Source: Taxillus chinensis (lineage: Eukaryota > Streptophyta > Magnoliopsida > Santalales > Loranthaceae). Taken from it: 64,000 nucleotides of DNA. A program made the position numbers and the translations under genes. The stretch spans positions 42,426,258 through 42,490,257 of the forward strand of contig CM042092.1 in the NCBI GenBank assembly GCA_023512835.1, read 5' to 3'. How positions within the stretch are numbered: position 1 is the first letter of the stretch; every line of letters starts with the position of its first letter. Below, one piece after another: positions 41,982 to 56,900 of the stretch. The notes under the pieces were generated by a model. That model was not told the DNA's origin and searched no databases. It worked only from the letters and a program-made list of their open reading frames with translations.

Positions 41982-44900
41982 TATTCGTTGTAGCTATTGG
42001 AGTTTTAAACTCCGCCTAGGAAAGAACTCTTCAATGTGAAGTATCTCACATTCAACGAATGACGTATAATACGTGTCCTTTTCATCTTTTGTTAAAATTA
42101 CTTTTTTGTTTGATTGATTCGTTTGACACATGAGAAATCAAGTAAATAAAAAGCCCTACCCTTATTAATACTTGCCTTCCGATTTGTAATTGAAACAAAA
42201 AGTTGCTTTTTCCATTTTGGAAGAGGATATGACGTCCTGTATTCTTTATTGCCAATAGGTTAAGAGCTCAGCAAAGGGTCCTCACTATTGTGTAGAACAT
42301 CACATTGGGCGAACTACGTCAAACAAGTGTTCAATTAAGCCCTGATGAATGTTCCATTTTTTCTTTGAATGATCCATTCGAGACGTCCACAATTAGACAG
42401 GTCATCATCGTTTTGATTTCTAATTGTAATAAATAGTGGGTTGATCCATTTCGGTGGAGTTTATCACCATGTGCATTCCTTATTTGTAATAGACCGTTAA
42501 ACTAGGCGCAGGAAATACGTCACAGTCATGGAGTCCATCCCACCGAGTGAACGATATATGACAGATGTCCTTTTAATCTTTCAAGGATACTATTTTTGGT
42601 TTTGTTTTGGATTAATCCACTTGATGGATCCGAAATTAACTAAATAACCAACCCAAACTTAATAAAACTTGCCTTATGATTTTTAATCGATCAAATAGGT
42701 GGTTTTTCTATTTTGATAGAGTTTGTGACCTCCGGTATTCCCTATTTCTAATAGTGTACTTGACTCGGCATGGAAAATATATCAGCCCCGTCAAGTATGT
42801 CCCATTGACCGAGCCACGCACAACTAGTATCCTTTCAATTTTGCATCGATATTACATTTTCCTTTTCGATCGATCCACTCGATATTACCCATTTGATTTG
42901 TAATTAAAACAAATAGTTGGTTGCTCTGTTTTGAAAGAGCTTGTGATGTTGTGTATTCGTTGTCGCTATTGGAGTTTTAAACTCCGCCTAGGAAAGAACT
43001 CTTCAATGTGAAGTATCTCACATTCAACGAATGACGTATAATACGTGTCCTTTTGATCTTTTGTTAAAATTACTTTTTTGTTTGATTGATTCGTTTGACA
43101 CATGAGAAATCAAGTAAATAAAAAGCCGTAGCCAAATATACTTGCCTTCCGATTTGTAATTGAAACAAAAAGTTGCTTTGTCCATTTTGGAAGAGGATAT
43201 GACATCCTGTATTCTTTATTGCCAATAGGTTAATAGCTCGGCAAGGGTCCTCACTATTGTGTAGAACGTCACATTGGGCGAACTACGTCAAACAAGTGTT
43301 CAATTAAGCCCTGATGAACGTTCCATTTTTCTTTCAATGATCCATTCGGGACGTCCACAATTAGACAAGTCATCATCCTTTTGATTTCTAATTGTAATAA
43401 ATAGTGGGTTGATCCATTTTGGTGGAGTTTATGACCATGTGCATTCCTTGTTTGTAATAGACCGTTAAACTAGGGCAGGAAATACGTCACAATCATGGAG
43501 TCCATCCCACCGAGTGAACGATGTATGACAGATGTCCTTTTAATCTTTCAAGGATACTATTTTTGGTTTTGTTTTGGATTAATCCACTTGATGGATCCGA
43601 AGTTAACTAAATAACCAACCCTAACTTAATAAAACTTGCCTTATGATTTTTAATTGATAAAATTGGTGGTTTTTCTATTTTGATAGAGTTTGTGACCTCC
43701 TGGTATTCCCTATTTCTAATAGTGTATTTGACTCGGCATGGAAAATATATCTGCCCCGTCAAGTATGTCCCATTGACCGAGCCACGCACAACAAGTATCC
43801 TTTCAACCTTGCATCAATATTACATTTCCTTTTTCATCGATCCACTCGATATTACCCATTTGATTTGTAATTAAAACAAATAGTTGGTTGCTATGTTTTG
43901 AAAGAACTTGTGATGTTGTGTATTCGTTGTTGCTATTGGAGTTTTAAACTCCGCCTAGGAAAGAACTCTTCAATGTGAAGTATCTCACTTTGAACGAATG
44001 ACGTATAATACGTGTCCTTTTGATCTTTTGTTAAAATTACTTTTTTGTTTGATTGATTCCTTTGACACATGAGAAATCAAGTAAATAAAAAGCCCAAGCC
44101 CTTATTAATACTTGCCTTCCGATTTGTAATTGAAACAAAAAGTTGCTTTGTCCATTTTGGAAGAGGATATGACGTCCTGTATTCTTTATTGCCAATAGGT
44201 TAAGAGCTCGGCAAGGGTCCTCACTATTGTGTAGAACGTCACATTGGGCGAACTACGTCAAACAAGTGTTCAATTAAGCCCTGATGAATGTTCCATTTTT
44301 TCTTTGAATGATCCATTCGGGACGTCCACAATTAGACAAGTCATCATCCTTTTGATTTCTAATTGTAATAAATAGTGGGTTGATCCATTTTGGTGGAGTT
44401 TATGACCATGTGCATTCCTTATTTGTAATAGACCGTTAAACTAGGCGCAGGAAATACGTCACAATCATGGAGTCCATCCCTCCGAGTGAACGATGTATGA
44501 CAGATGTCCTTTTAATCTTTCAAGGATACTATTTTTGGTTTTGTTTTGGATTAATCCACTTGATGGATCCGAAGTTAACTAAATAACCAACCCAAACTTA
44601 ATAAAACTTGCCTTATGATTTTTAATTGATAAAATAGGTGGTTTTTCTATTTTGATAGAGTTTGTGACCTCCTGGTATTCCCTATTTCTAATAGTGTATT
44701 TGACTCGGCATGGAAAATATATCAGCCCCGTCAAGTATGTCCCATTGACCGAGCCACGCACAACTAGTATCCTTTCAATCTTGCATCAATATTACATTTT
44801 CCTTTTTGATCGATCCACTCGATATTACCCATTTGATTTGTAATTAAAACAAATAGTTGGTTGCTCTGTTTTGAAAGAGCTTGTGATGTTGTGTATTCGT

Positions 44901-47900
44901 TGTTGCTATTGGAGTTTTAAACTCCGCCTAGGAAAGAACTCTTCAATGTGAAGTATCTCACTTTGAACGAATGACGTATAATACGTGTCCTTTTGATCTT
45001 TTGTTAAAATTACTTTTTTGTTGGATTGATTCCTTTGACACATGAGAAATCAAGTAAATAAAAAGCCCAAGCCCTTATTAATACTTGCCTTCCGATTTGT
45101 AATTGAAACAAAAAGTTGCTTTGTCTATTTTGGAAGAGGATATGACGTCCTGTATTCTTTATTGCCAATAGGTTAAGAGCTCAGCAAGGGTCCTCACTAT
45201 TGTGTGGAACATCACATTGGGCGAACTACGTCAAACAAGTGTTCAATTAAGCCCTGATGAATGTTCCATTTTTTCTTTGAATGATCCATTCGAGACGTCC
45301 ACAATTAGACAAGTCATCATCCTTTTGATTTCTAATTGTAATAAATAGTGGGTTGATCCATTTTGGTGGAGTTTATGACCATGTGCATTCCTTATTTGTA
45401 ATAGACCGTTAAACTAGGCGCAGGAAATACGTCACAATCATGGAGTCCATCCCACTGAGCGAACGATGTATGACAGATGTCCTTTTAATCTTTCAAGGAT
45501 ACTATTTTTGGTTTTGTTTTGGATTAATCCACTTGATGGATCCGAAATTAACTAAATAACCAACCCAAACTTAATAAAACTTGCCTTATGATTTTTAATT
45601 GATAAAATAGGTGGTTTTTCTATTTTGATAAAGTTTGTGACCTCCTGGTATTCCCTATTTCTAATAGTGTATTTGACTCGGCATGGAAAATATATCAGCC
45701 CCCGTCAAGTTTGTCCCATTGACTGAGCCACGCACAACTAGTATCCTTTCAATCTTGCATCAATATTACATTTTCCTTTTTGATCGATCCACTCGATACT
45801 ACCCATTTGATTTGTAATTGAAACAAATAGTTGGTTGCTCTTTTTTGAAAGAGCTTGTGATGTTGTGTATTCGTTGTTGCTATTGGAGTTTTAAACTCCG
45901 CCTAGGAAAGAACTCTTCAATGTGAAGTATCTCACATTCAACGAATGACGTATAATACGTGTCCTTTTGATCTTTTGTTAAAATTACTTTTTTGCTTGAT
46001 TGATTCGTTTGACACATGAGAAATCAAGTAAATAAAAGCCCTAGCCAAAGATACTTGCCTTCCGATTTGTAATTGAAACAAAAAGTTGCTTTGTCTATTT
46101 TGGAAGAGGATATGACGTCCTGTATTCTTTATTGCCAATAGGTTAAGAGCTCAGCAAGGGTAATACCTCACTATTGTGTGGAACGTCACATTGGGCGAAC
46201 TACGTCAAACAAGTGTTCAATTAAGCCCTGATGAATGTTCCATTTTTTCTTTGAATGATCCATTCGAGACGCCCACAATTAGACAAGTCATCATCCTTTT
46301 GATTTCTAATTGTAATAAATAGTGGGTTGATCCATTTCGGTGGAGTTTATCACCATGTGCATTCCTTATTTGTAATAGACCGTTAAACTAGGCGCAGGAA
46401 ATACGTCACAATCATGGAGTCCATCCCACTGAGCGAACGATGTATGACAGATGTCCTTTTAATCTTTCAAGGATACTATTTTTGGTTTTGTTTTGGATTA
46501 ATCCACTTGATGGATCCGAAATTAACTAAATAACCAACCCAAACTTAATAAAACTTGCCTTATGATTTTTAATTGATCAAATAGGTGGTTTTTCTATTTT
46601 GATAGAGTTTGTGACCTCCGGTATTCCCTATTTCTAATAGTGTACTTGACTCGGCATGGAAAATATATCACCCTCGTCAAGTATGTCCCATTGAGCGAGC
46701 CACGCACAACTAGTATCCTTTCAATTTTGCATCAATATTATATTTTCCTTTTTGATCGATCCACTCGATACTACCCATTTGATTTGTAATTAAAACAAAT
46801 AGTTGGTTGCTCTTTTTTTGAAAGAGCTTGTGATGTTGTGTATTCGTTGTCGCTATTGGAGTTTTAAACTCCGCCTAGGAAAGAACTCTTCAATGTGAAG
46901 TATCTCACATTCAACGAATGACGTATAATACGTGTCCTTTTGATCTTTTGTTAAAATTACTTTTTTGTTTGATTGATTCGTTTGACACATGAGAAATCAA
47001 GTAAATAAAAAGCCCAAGCCCTTAAAGATACTTGCCTTCCGATTTGTAATTGAAACAAAAAGTTGCTTTTTCCATTTTGGAAGAGGATATGACGTCCTGT
47101 ATTCTTTATTGCCAATAGGTTAAGAGCTCAACGCAAGGGTAATACCTCACTATTGTGTAGAACATCACATTGGGCGAACTACGTCAAACAAGTGTTCAAT
47201 TAAGCCCTGATGAATGTTCCATTTTTTCTTTGAATGATCCATTCGGGACGTCCACAATTAGACAAGTCATCATCCTTTTGATTTCTAATTGTAATAAATA
47301 GTGGGTTGATCCATTTTGGTGGAGTTTATGACCATGTGCATTCCTTATTTGTAATAGACCGTTAAACTAGGCGCAGGAAATACGTCACAATCATGGAGTC
47401 CATCCCACCGAGTGAACGATGTATGATAGATGTCCTTTTAATCTTTCAAGGATACTATTTTTGGTTTTGTTTTGGATTAATCCACTTGATGGATCCGAAG
47501 TTAACTAAATAACCAACCCTAACTTAATAAAACTTGCCTTATGATTTTTAATTGATCAAATAGGTGGTTTTTCTATTTTGATAGAGTTTGTGACCTCCTG
47601 GTATTCCCTATTTCTAATAGTGTACTTGACTCGGCATGGAAAATATATCAGCCCCGTCAAGTATGTCCCATTGACCGAGCCACGACAACTAGTATCCTTT
47701 CAATTTTGCATCAATATTACATTTTCCTTTTTGATCGATCCACTCGATATTACCCATTTGATTTGTAATTAAAACAAATAGTTGGTTGCTCTGTTTTGAA
47801 AGAGCTTGTGATGTTGTGTATTCGTTGTCGCTATTGGAGTTTTAAACTCCGCCTAGGAAAGAACTCTTCAATGTGAAGTATCTCACATTCAACGAATGAC

Positions 47901-50900
47901 GTATAATACGTGTCCTTTTGATCTTTTGTTAAAATTACTTTTTTGCTTGATTGATTCGTTTGACACATGAGAAATCAAGTAAATAAAAAGCCCAAGCCAA
48001 AGATACTTGCCTTCCGATTTGTAATTGAAACAAAAAGTTGCTTTTTCCATTTTGGAAGAGGATATGACGTCCTGTATTCTTTATTGCCAATAGGTTAAGA
48101 GCTCAGCAAGGGTAATACCTCACTATTGTGTAGAACATCACATTGGGCGAACTACGTCAAACAAGTGTTCAATTAAGCCCTGATGAATGTTCCATTTTTT
48201 CTTTGAATGATCCATTCGGGACGTCCACAATTAGACAAGTCATCATCCTTTTGATTTCTAATTGTAATAAATAGTGGGTTGATCCATTTTGGTGGAGTTT
48301 ATGACCATGTGCATTCCTTATTTGTAATAGACCGTTAAACTAGGCGCAGGAAATACGTCACAATCATGGAGTCCATCCCTCCGAGTGAACGATATATGAC
48401 AGATGTCCTTTTAATCTTTCAAGGATACTATTTTTGGTTTTGTTTTGGATTAATCCACTTGATGGATCCGAAATTAACTAAATAACCAACCCTAACTTAA
48501 TAAAACTTGCCTTATGATTTTTAATTGATCAAATAGGTGGTTTTTCTATTTTGATAGAGTTTGTGACCTCCTGGTATTCCCTATTTCTAATAGTGTACTT
48601 GACTCGGCATGGAAAATATATCAGCCCCGTCAAGTATGTCCCATTGACCGAGCCACGCACAACTAGTATCCTTTCAATTTTGCATCGATATTACATTTTC
48701 CTTTTTGATCGATCCACTCGATATTACCCATTTGATTTGTAATTAAAACAAATAGTTGGTTGCTCTTTTTGAAAGAGCTTGTGATGTTGTGTATTCGTTG
48801 TTGCTATTGGAGTTTTAAACTCCGCCTAGGAAAGAACTCTTCAATGTGAAGTATCTCACATTCAACGAATGACGTATAATACGTGTCCTTTTGATCTTTT
48901 GTTAAAATTACTTTTTTTGCTTGATTGATTCGTTTGACACATGAGAAATCAAGTAAATAAAAAGCCCTAGCCAAAGATACTTGCCTTCCGATTTGTAATT
49001 GAAACAAAAAGTTGCTTTGTCTATTTTGGAAGAGGATATGACGTCCTGTATTCTTTATTGCCAATAGGTTAAGAGCTCGGCAAGGGTAATACCTCACTAT
49101 TGTGTGGAACATCACATTGGGCGAACTACGTCAAACAAGTGTTCAATTAAGCCCTTATGAATGTTCCATTTTTTCTTTGAATGATCCATTCGAGATGTCA
49201 ACAATTAGACAAGTCATCATCCTTTTGATTTCTAATTGTAATAAATAGTGGGTTGATCCATTTTGGTGGAGTTTATGACCATGTGCATTCCTTATTTGTA
49301 ATAGACCGTTAAACTAGGCGCAGGAAATACGTCACAGTCATGGAGTCCATCCCACCGAGTGAACGATATATGACAGATGTCCTTTTAATCTTTCAAGGAT
49401 ACTATTTTTGGTTTTGTTTTGGATTAATCCACTTCATGGATCCGAAATTAACTAAATAACCAACCCTAACTTAATAAAACTTGCCTTATGATTTTTAATT
49501 GATCAAATAGGTGGTTTTTCTATTTTGATAGAGTTTGTGACCTCCGGTATTCCCTATTTCTAATAGTGTACTTGACTCGGCATGGAAAATATATCAGCCT
49601 CGTCAAGTATGTCCCATTGACCGAGCCACGCACAACTAGTATCCTTTCAATTTTGCATCGATATTACATTTTCCTTTTCGATCGATCCACTCGATATTAC
49701 CCATTTGATTTGTAATTAAAACAAATAGTTGGTTGCTCTGTTTTGAAAGAGCTTGTGATGTTGTGTATTCGTTGTCGCTATTGGAGTTTTAAACTCCGCC
49801 TAGGAAAGAACTCTTCAATGTGAAGTATCTCACATTCAACGAATGACGTATAATACGTGTCCTTTTGATCTTTTGTTAAAATTACTTTTTTGCTTGATTG
49901 ATTCGTTTGACACATGAGAAATCAAGTAAATAAAAAGCCCTAGCCAAAGATACTTGCCTTCCGATTTGTAATTGAAACAAAAAGTTGCTTTTTCGATTTT
50001 GGAAGAGGATATGACGTCCTGTATTCTTTATTGCCAATAGGTTAAGAGCTCAGCAAGGGTCCTCACTATTGTGTGGAACATCACATTGGGCGAACTACGT
50101 CAAACAAGTGTTCAATTAAGCCCTGATGAATGTTCCATTTTTTCTTTGAATGATCCATTCGGGACGTCCACAATTAGACAAGTCATCATCCTTTTGATTT
50201 CTAATTGTAATAAATAGTGGGTTGATCCATTTTGGTGGAGTTTATGACCATGTGCATTCCTTATTTGTAATAGACCGTTAAACTAGGCGCAGGAAATACG
50301 TCACAGTCATGGAGTCCATCCCTCCGAGTGAACGATATATGACAGATGTCCTTTTAATCTTTCAAGGATACTATTTTTGGTTTTGTTTTGGATTAATCCA
50401 CTTGATGGATCCGAAATTAACTAAATAACCAACCCTAACTTAATAAAACTTGCCTTATGATTTTTAATCGATCAAATAGGTGGTTTTTCTATTTTGATAG
50501 AGTTTGTGACCTCCGGTATTCCCTATTTCTAATAGTGTACTTGACTCGGCATGGAAAATATATCAGCCCCGTCAAGTATGTCCCATTGACCGAGCCACGC
50601 ACAACTAGTATCCTTTCAATTTTGCATCGATATTACATTTTCCTTTTCGATCGATCCACTCGATATTACCCATTTGATTTGTAATTAAAACAAATAGTTG
50701 GTTGCTCTGTTTTGAAAGAGCTTGTGATGTTGTGTACTCGTTGTTGCTATTGGAGTTTTAAACTCCGCCTAGGAAAGAACTCTTCAATGTGAAGTATCTC
50801 ACATTCAACGAATGACGTATAATACGTGTCCTTTTGATCTTTTGTTAAAATTACTTTTTTGCTTGATTGATTCGTTTGACACATGAGAAATCAAGTAAAT

Positions 50901-53900
50901 AAAAAGCCCTAGCCAAAGATACTTGCCTTCCGATTTGTAATTGAAACAAAAAGTTGCTTTGTCTATTTTGGAAGAGGATATGACGTCCTGTATTCTTTAT
51001 TGCCAATAGGTTAAGAGCTCAGCAAGGGTCCTCACTATTGTGTGGAACATCACATTGGGCGAACTACGTCAAACAAGTGTTCAATTAAGCCCTGATGAAT
51101 GTTTATTTTTTCTTTGAATGATCCATTCGAGACGTCAACAATTAGACAAGTCATCATCGTTTTGATTTCTAATTGTAATAAATAGTGGGTTGATCCATTT
51201 CGGTGGAGTTTATCACCATGTGCATTCCTTATTTGTAATAGACCGTTAAACTAGGCGCAGGAAATACGTCACAATCATGGAGTCCATCCCACCGAGTGAA
51301 CGATATATGACAGATGTCCTTTTAATCTTTCAAGGATACTATTTTTGGTTTTGTTTTGGATTAATCCACTTCATGGATCCGAAATTAACTAAATAACCAA
51401 CCCTAACTTAATAAAACTTGCCTTATGATTTTTAATTGATCAAATAGGTGGTTTTTCTATTTTGATAGAGTTTGTGACCTCCGGTATTCCCTATTTCTAA
51501 TAGTGTACTTGACTCGGCATGGAAAATATATCAGCCTCGTCAAGTATGTCCCATTGACCGAGCCACGCACAACTAGTATCCTTTCAATTTTGCATCGATA
51601 TTACATTTTCCTTTTCGATCGATCCACTCGATATTACCCATTTGATTTGTAATTAAAACAAATAGTTGGTTGCTCTGTTTTGAAAGAGCTTGTGATGTTG
51701 TGTACTCGTTGTTGCTATTGGAGTTTTAAACTCCGCCTAGGAAAGAACTCTTCAATGTGAAGTATCTCACATTCAACGAATGACGTATAATACGTGTCCT
51801 TTTGATCTTTTGTTAAAATTTCTTTTTTGCTTGATTGATTCGTTTGACACATGAGAAATCAAGTAAATAAAAAGCCCTAGCCAAAGATTCTTGCCTTCCG
51901 ATTTGTAATTGAAACAAAAAGTTGCTTTGTCTATTTTGGAAGAGGATATGACGTCCTGTATTCTTTATTGCCAATAGGTTAAGAGCTCAGCAAGGGTCCT
52001 CACTATTGTGTAGAACATCACATTGGGCGAACTACGTCAAACAAGTGCTCAATTAAGCCCTGATGAATGTTCCATTTTTTCTTTGAATGATCCATTCGAG
52101 ACGTCCAGAATTAGATAGGTCATCATCGTTTTGATTTCTAATTGTAATAAATAGTGGGTTGATCCATTTCGGTGGAGTTTATCACCATGTGCATTCCTTA
52201 TTTGTAATAGACCGTTAAACTAGGCGCAGGAAATACGTCACAGTCATGGAGTCCATCCCTCCGAGTGAACGATATATGACAAATGTCCTTTTAATCTTTC
52301 AAGGATACTATTTTTGGTTTTGTTTTGGATTAATCCACTTGATGGATCCGAAATTAACTAAATAACCAACCCTAACTTAATAAAACTTGCCTTATGATTT
52401 TTAATCGATCAAATAGGTGGTTTTTCTATTTTGATAGAGTTTGTGACATCCGGTATTCCCTATTTCTAATAGTGTACTTGACTCGGCATGGAAAATATAT
52501 CAGCCCCGTCAAGTATGTCCCATTGACCGAGCCACGCACAACTAGTATCCTTTCAATTTTGCATCGATATTACATTTTCCTTTTCGATCGATCCACTCGA
52601 TATTACCCATTTGATTTGTAATTAAAACAAATAGTTGGTTGCTCTGTTTTGAAAGAGCTTGTGATGTTGTGTACTCGTTGTTGCTATTGGAGTTTTAAAC
52701 TCCGCCTAGGAAAGAACTCTTCAATGTGAAGTATCTCACATTCAACGAATGACGTATAATACGTGTCCTTTTGATCTTTTGTTAAAATTACTTTTTTGCT
52801 TGATTGATTCGTTTGACACATGAGAAATCAAGTAAATAAAAAGCCCTAGCCAAAGATACTTGCCTTCCGATTTGTAATTAAACAAAAAGTTGCTTTGTCT
52901 ATTTTGGAAGAGGATATGACGTCCTGTATTCTTTATTGCCAATAGGTTAAGAGCTCAGCAAGGGTCCTCACTATTGTGTGGAACATCACATTGGGCGAAC
53001 TACGTCAAACAAGTGTTCAATTAAGCCCTGATGAATGTTTATTTTTTCTTTGAATGATCCATTCGAGACGTCAACAATTAGACAAGTCATCATCGTTTTG
53101 ATTTCTAATTGTCATAAATAGTGGGTTGATCCATTTCGGTGGAGTTTATCACCATGTGCATTCCTTATTTGTAATAGACCGTTAAACTAGGCGCAGGAAA
53201 TACGTCACAGTCATGGAGTCCATCCCACCGAGGGAACGATATATGACAGATGTCCTTTTAATCTTTCAAGGATACTATTTTTGGTTTTGTTTTGGATTAA
53301 TCCACTTCATGGATCCGAAATTAACTAAATAACCAACCCTACCTTAATAAAACTTGCCTTATGATTTTTAATTGATCAAATAGGTGGTTTTTCTATTTTG
53401 ATAGAGTTTGTGACCTCCGGTATTCCCTATTTCTAATAGTGTACTTGACTCGGCATGGAAAATATATCAGCCTCGTCAAGTATGTCCCATTGACCGAGCC
53501 ACGCACAACTAGTATCCTTTCAATTTTGCATCAATATTATATTTTCCTTTTCGATCGATCCACTCGACATTACCCATTTGATTTGTAATTAAAACAAATA
53601 GTTGGTTGCACTGTTTTGAAAGAGCTTGTGATGTTGTGTATTCGTTGTCGCTATTGGAGTTTTAAACTCCGCCTAGGAAAGAACTCTTCAATGTGAAGTA
53701 TCTCACATTCAACGAATGACGTATAATACGTGTCCTTTTGATCTTTTGTTAAAATTTCTTTTTTGCTTGATTGATTCGTTTGACACATGAGAAATCAAGT
53801 AAATAAAAAGCCCTAGCCAAAGATTCTTGCCTTCCGATTTGTAATTGAAACAAAAAGTTGCTTTGTCTATTTTGGAAGAGGATATGACGTCCTGTATTCT

Positions 53901-56900
53901 TTATTGCCAATAGGTTAAGAGCTCGGCAAGGGTCCTCACTATTGTGTAGAACATCACATTGGGCGAACTACGTCAAACAAGTGCTCAATTAAGCCCTGAT
54001 GAATGTTCCATTTTTTCTTTGAATGATCCATTCGAGACGTCCACAATTAGACAAGTCATCATCGTTTTGATTTCTAATTGTAATAAATAGTGGGTTGATC
54101 CATTTCGGTGGAGTTTATCACCATGTGCATTCCTTATTTGTAATAGACCGTTAAACTAGGCGCAGGAAATACGTCACAGTCATGGAGTCCATCCCTCCGA
54201 GTGAACGATATATGACAGATGTCCTTTTAATCTTTCAAGGATACTATTTTTGGTTTTGTTTTGGATTAATCCACTTGATGGATCCGAAATTAACTAAATA
54301 ACCAACCCAAACTTAATAAAACTTGCCTTATGATTTTTAATCGATCAAATAGGTGGTTTTTCTATTTTGATAGAGTTTGTGACCTCCGGTATTCCCTATT
54401 TCGAATAGTGTACTTGACTCGGCATGGAAAATATATCAGCCCCGTCAAGTATGTCCCATTGACCGAGCCACGCACAACTAGTATCCTTTCAATTTTGCAT
54501 CGATATTACATTTTCCTTTTCGATCGATCCACTCGATATTACCCATTTGATTTGTAATTAAAACAAATAGTTGGTTGCTCTGTTTTGAAAGAGCTTGTGA
54601 TGTTGTGTATTCGTTGTCGCTATTGGAGTTTTAAACTCCGCCTAGGAAAGAACTCTTCAATGTGAAGTATCTCACATTCAACGAATGACGTATAATACGT
54701 GTCCTTTTGATCTTTTGTTAAAATTACTTTTTTGCTTGATTGATTCGTTTGACACATGAGAAATCAAGTAAATAAAAAGCCCTAGCCAAAGATACTTGCC
54801 TTCCGATTTGTAATTGAAACAAAAAGTTGCTTTTTCCATTTTGGAAGAGGATATGACGTCCTGTATTCTTTATTGCCAATAGGTTAAGAGCTCAGCAAGG
54901 GTCCTCACTATTGTGTAGAACATCACATTGGGCGAACTACGTCAAACAAGTGTTCAATTAAGCCCTGATGAATGTTCCATTTTTTCTTTGAATGATCCAT
55001 TCGGGACGTCCACAATTAGACAAGTCATCATCCTTTTGATTTCTAATTGTAATAAATAGTGGGTTGATCCATTTTGGTGGAGTTTATGACCATGTGCATT
55101 CCTTATTTGTAATAGACCGTTAAACTAGGCGCAGGAAATACGTCACAATCATGGAGTCCATCCCACTGGGCGAACGATGTATGACAGATGTCCTTTTAAT
55201 CTTTCAAGGATACTATTTTTGGTTTTGTTTTGGATTAATCCACTTGATGGATCCGAAATTAACTAAATAACCAACCCTAACTTAATAAAACTTGCCTTAT
55301 GATTTTTAATTGATCAAATAGGTGGTTTTTCTATTTTGATAGAGTTTGTGACCTCCGGTATTCCCTATTTCTAATAGTGTACTTGACTCGGCATGGAAAA
55401 TATATCAGCCCCGTCAAGTATGTCCCATTGACCGAGCCACGCACAACTAGTATACTTTCAATTTTGCATCAATATTACATTTTCCTTTTCGATCGATCCA
55501 CTCGATATTACCCATTTGATTTGTAATTAAAACAAATAGTTGGTTGCACTGTTTTGAAAGAGCTTGTGATGTTGTGTATTCGTTGTCGCTATTGGAGTTT
55601 TAAACTCCGCCTAGGAAAGAACTCTTCAATGTGAAGTATCTCACATTCAACGAATGATGTATAATACGTGTCCTTTTGATCTTTTGTTAAAATTTCTTTT
55701 TTGCTTGATTGATTCGTTTGACACATGAGAAATCAAGTAAATAAAAAGCCCTAGCCAAAGATACTTGCCTTCCGATTTGTAATTGAAACAAAAAGTTGCT
55801 TTGTCTATTTTGGAAGAGGATATGACGTCCTGTATTCTTTATTGCCAATAGGTTAAGAGCTCAAAGAAGGGTCCTCACTATTGTGTAGAACATCACATTG
55901 GGCGAACTACGTCAAACAAGTGCTCAATTAAGCCCTGATGAATGTTCCATTTTTTCTTTGAATGATCCATTCGAGACGTCCAAAATTAGACAAGTCATCA
56001 TCGTTTTGATTTCTAATTGTAATAAATAGTGGGTTGATCCATTTCGGTGGAGTTTATCACCATGTGCATTCCTTATTTGTAATAGACCATTAAACTAGGC
56101 GTAGGAAATACGTCACAATCATGGACTCCATCCCACTAAGCGAACGATGTATGAAAGATGTCCTTTTAATCTTTCAAGGATACTATTTTTGGTTTTGTTT
56201 TGGATTAATCCACTTGATGGATCCGAAATTAACTAAATAACCAACTCTAACTTAATAAAACTTGGCTTATGATTTTTAATCGATCAAATAGGTGGCTTTT
56301 CTATTTTGATAGAGTTTGTGACCTCCGGTATTCCCTATTTCTAATAGTGTACTTGACTCGGCATGGAAAATATATCAGCCCCGTCAAGTATGTCCCATTG
56401 ACCGAGCCACGCACAACTAGTATCCTTTCAATTTTGCATCGATATTACATTTTCCTTTCCGATTGATCCCCTCGATATTACCCATTTGATTTGTAACTAA
56501 AACAAATAGTTGGTTGCTCTGTTTTGAAAGAGCTTGTGATGTTGTGTATTCGTTGTCGCTGTTGGAGTTTTAAACTCCGCCTGCGAAAGAACTCTTCAAT
56601 GTGAAGTATCTCACATTCAACGAATGACGTATAATACGTGTCCTTTTCATCTTTTGTTAAAATTACTTTTTTGTTTGATTGATTCGTTTGACACATGAGA
56701 AATCAAGTAAATAAAAAGCCCTAGCCAAAGATACTTGCCTTCCGATTTGTAATTGAAACAAAAAGTTGCTTTTTCCATTTTGGAAGAGGATATGACGTCC
56801 TGTATTCTTTATTGCCAATAGGTTAAGAGCTCAGCAAGGGTCCTCACTAATGTGTAGAACATCACATTGGGCGAACTACGTCAAACAAGTGTTCAATTAA